From positions 806,001 to 870,000 of the forward strand of contig OZ037849.1 of assembly GCA_964035575.1 (NCBI GenBank): a stretch of 64,000 bases of DNA, in the 5' to 3' direction. Shown here piece by piece: positions 62,295-64,000 of the stretch. The position numbers and the translations under genes were made by a program. Source of the DNA: Rhynchopus sp. YZ270_cl-10 (taxonomy: Eukaryota; Euglenozoa; Diplonemea; Diplonemida; Diplonemidae). The notes beneath the pieces were generated by a model that searched no databases, was not told where the DNA came from, and saw only the letters and a program-made list of their open reading frames with translations. Within the stretch, counting starts at the first letter, position 1. Each line of letters opens with the position of its first letter.

Positions 62295-62457
62295 CCTAGA
62301 CATACCTAGAAGGCGAATTTCGTATTCGCCCTACATTCGGATCCGAATATGGCATATTTGCCCTATATTCGGATCCGAAGAGAGGCCGAATATGGCCCAG
62401 GAATTTTGGGATCCGAATATAGGGCGAATACGAAATTCGGCTTCTAGGTATGTCTAG
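62295..62457. mobile_element. MITE with ~50-bp inverted arms
   Basis: CTAGACATACCTAGAAGGCG and on through GTATTCGCCCTA is repeated in inverse at 62410-62457. The centre has further ATTCGGATCCGAAT palindromes. It inserted beside an H4 fragment. Confidence 0.8.
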
Positions 62458-62568
62458 AGGAGGTGATGTGTTGATACAACAACAAAAAAAGCAAAAAAAA
62501 AAAACGACAAAAAGGGTTCTGTGTGCTCTTTTGCGGGATTTACTCAAAAAACGATCTGATTTGATTTA

Positions 62569-62676
62569 CAGTAAGACAACAAGCACCGGGTGGGGTAAAA
62601 CCATAGGTTCGATTTTGGGAATTTGAAAAACTCGAAGGAGGGTTTTTACCCCCACCTGATGTTTGTTGTCTTACTG
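62569..62676. mobile_element. Non-autonomous Tc1/mariner-like element
   Basis: CAGTAAGACAACAA and TTGTTGTCTTACTG are perfect termini, flanked on both sides by TA. TA duplication plus CAGT ends is typical of Tc1/mariner MITEs. Subterminal GGGTAAAA/TTTTTACCCC pairs resemble the CCACCTGA family interior. Confidence 0.75.
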
Positions 62677-63115
62677 TATCTAAACCAAGCCATGCTGATT
62701 ATGCCCCAAAAATAGGGAGAAATTTTGTTTGGGAAAGAGTTGCTCACACAGATGGCCAACTGCACACTACTTTTCCAACAATTTATTCAAAAAAACAGTG
62801 GAATTTTGCACAAGGTGGCAACTACACTATTCCAACAAAAAAGAGGAAGAAAAAAACGTCTTTGTTTGTATCGCAGCTAGGCTATACCTTTACCCCTATT
62901 TCAAAGTATCCCTTCCCCCCACCCTCCTTTTTTCGAATGCATGTGACCTCTTGAGGCCCGTGTCTCTTCTTTTTGAAGTTTTTATATTTATTTATTTTTT
63001 AAAAAAATACCTGGATGTTGTCTTCTCCAGTTTTCGATAGTCTTTCTACCCAACACCCCCCAGTTTTTACAAAAAACATTTTCAAACCCCCCCAGTTTTT
63101 CCGTTTTCTTTTTTT

Positions 63116-63144
63116 GGGTGACGAAGCACGGCTTTTGTTCATCC
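63116..63144 (+). ncRNA. H1-type hairpin, short loop
   Basis: GGGTGA/TTCATCC outer and AAGC/GCTT inner stems around ACG, so GG/CC replaces AA/TT in the outer stem. CCTTTTTATTTTTTG follows. Confidence 0.55.
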
Positions 63145-64000
63145 TACCAACCTTTTTATTTTTTGTGGACAAATAAAAAAGAGGAGACGACTGGTGGACA
63201 ACCCCATCTTAGAAGGTTTTTATCTATTTTGAAAACGTGTCTCCCCGACAGTTTTTTTTTTCTCTCCTTTTTTTTTACTCGATGTTTTTTTTTTTGTTGT
63301 CCCATCCCCTTTTTCCTTCTTTGGCCACTTTCAAAAAAATGCGTTTTCACGTCTTTGAGAAGGGATCAGAGAGCGGAGGGAACATGCGATGAGCAGCTTA
63401 CTGCCACCCCACTTTCCCCCTCCTCTCTTTTTGCCTTTCGTCTCACTGCAGTGGAAATGCGTCGAGGTATTTTTCCTCACCCCCTCCCCCCTTTTTTTTT
63501 CAGGGGTGTGATACAAGATTCAGCGTTTTTTTTTTTTTGGGAAATGGGGCACAAAAAGCCCAAAAGAAATACTAGATGATACATACACCCATCCAATTTG
63601 TTGTGGAAAGTCACGTCGAGTGTGTGAGGAGGCACGGAGGCACGCTGTCTCACCACACACGCTGCCGATGTGCCAAAAAAAAAAAATCTCTTGATGGGGG
63701 ATGATGTACGTTTATCTATTTCTGTTCAACCTGGCATAGAGGATAGATATTTATACCAGATGTAAAGCGAGTCGATACAAAAAAGAAAGGGTCCGGGGAG
63801 CTGGGGAAAATTTGTTTCCTTTGTTGCTCACAGCGAAACCGCAAGGACGGACGTTTCGATGAAAGATGATCGAAAAAGAAAAGAAGATAAAACAAGAGGT
63901 GTTGTGTAGTACTATTAGAAAAGCCAAGGACACCCACTATGGGGTACACACTCCACACCAACCCCCTGGGCTGCCTTGAGTGTGCAAGAGGCCAAGACAT

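Larger units (their letters stand above)
52248..64000. other. 11.7-kb stretch without a recognisable protein gene
   Basis: Frames here are short and made of Phe/Lys/Ser from T- and A-runs. What can be seen are H1, H2, H3 and H5 hairpins, several inverted-repeat elements, one copy of the ~470-bp dispersed repeat, and homopolymer tracts. The stretch 53050-53250 has a GC-richer patch with frames on both strands, but no family signature. Confidence 0.6.

Noticed and set aside
1-64000. CRISPR arrays, rRNA genes or complete tRNA genes
   Set aside because: No regularly spaced identical short repeats with unique spacers, and no rRNA or full tRNA signatures were seen on either strand by reading.

Overview
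The window is nuclear DNA of a unicellular eukaryote, probably a free-living or flagellate protist whose lineage I cannot fix. Genes carry GC-rich codons in an AT-rich background full of mononucleotide runs. Six introns can be placed by reading frame. All open with GTATG and close with CACAG, CTACAG or TTCAG. Every confident gene is on the + strand and coding sequence covers about 30 percent.

Layout. 1-1263: last exon of a Pol theta/nu-like family A DNA polymerase, behind a noncoding stretch with a small inverted-repeat element. 1583-4669: secreted astacin metalloprotease with EGF, LamG-like, duplicated and WSC modules. 4.7-21 kb: repeat-dense, gene-poor block with a 250-bp tandem array, a three-armed palindrome, mosaic dispersed repeats in both orientations and a few coding-like islands. 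21.3-24.1 kb: membrane adenylate cyclase and an NTF2-like small protein. 25.4-30.5 kb: a 1717-residue, potentially N-myristoylated protein joining ankyrin, ADP-ribosyltransferase, NACHT NTPase, pentapeptide-like and 14 WD40 segments. 31.8-35.1 kb: a tail-anchored coiled-coil protein and an unknown protein. 35.8-37.6 kb: a second cyclase paralogue with a degenerate catalytic domain. 38.8-41.0 kb: a six-exon AGFG/HRB-type ArfGAP with a RanBP2 zinc finger, poly-Gln and NPF/DPF motifs. 44.9-46.9 kb: a third cyclase. 50.3-52.2 kb: a small Ala/Tyr-rich protein and a two-exon ankyrin protein. 52.2-64 kb: no recognisable gene.

Functional themes are cAMP signalling (three cyclase paralogues sharing one six-helix membrane module, two with intact catalytic residues), endocytic traffic (ArfGAP), and a sensor/effector protein built like an immune STAND ATPase.

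The least expected signal is a set of short + strand hairpin families (named H1, H2, H3 and H5 here) scattered through 24-64 kb, with a few earlier. Copies differ in sequence but keep their stems through paired changes. The H1 type (roughly AAGGTGA-CTAAGC-loop-GCTTAG-TCATCTT) is usually followed by an ATAAACTTTT-like tract. They look like structured RNA elements or 3' end signals. Several non-autonomous DNA transposons with terminal inverted repeats are also present, two with 8-bp hAT-like target duplications and one with a TA mariner-like duplication.
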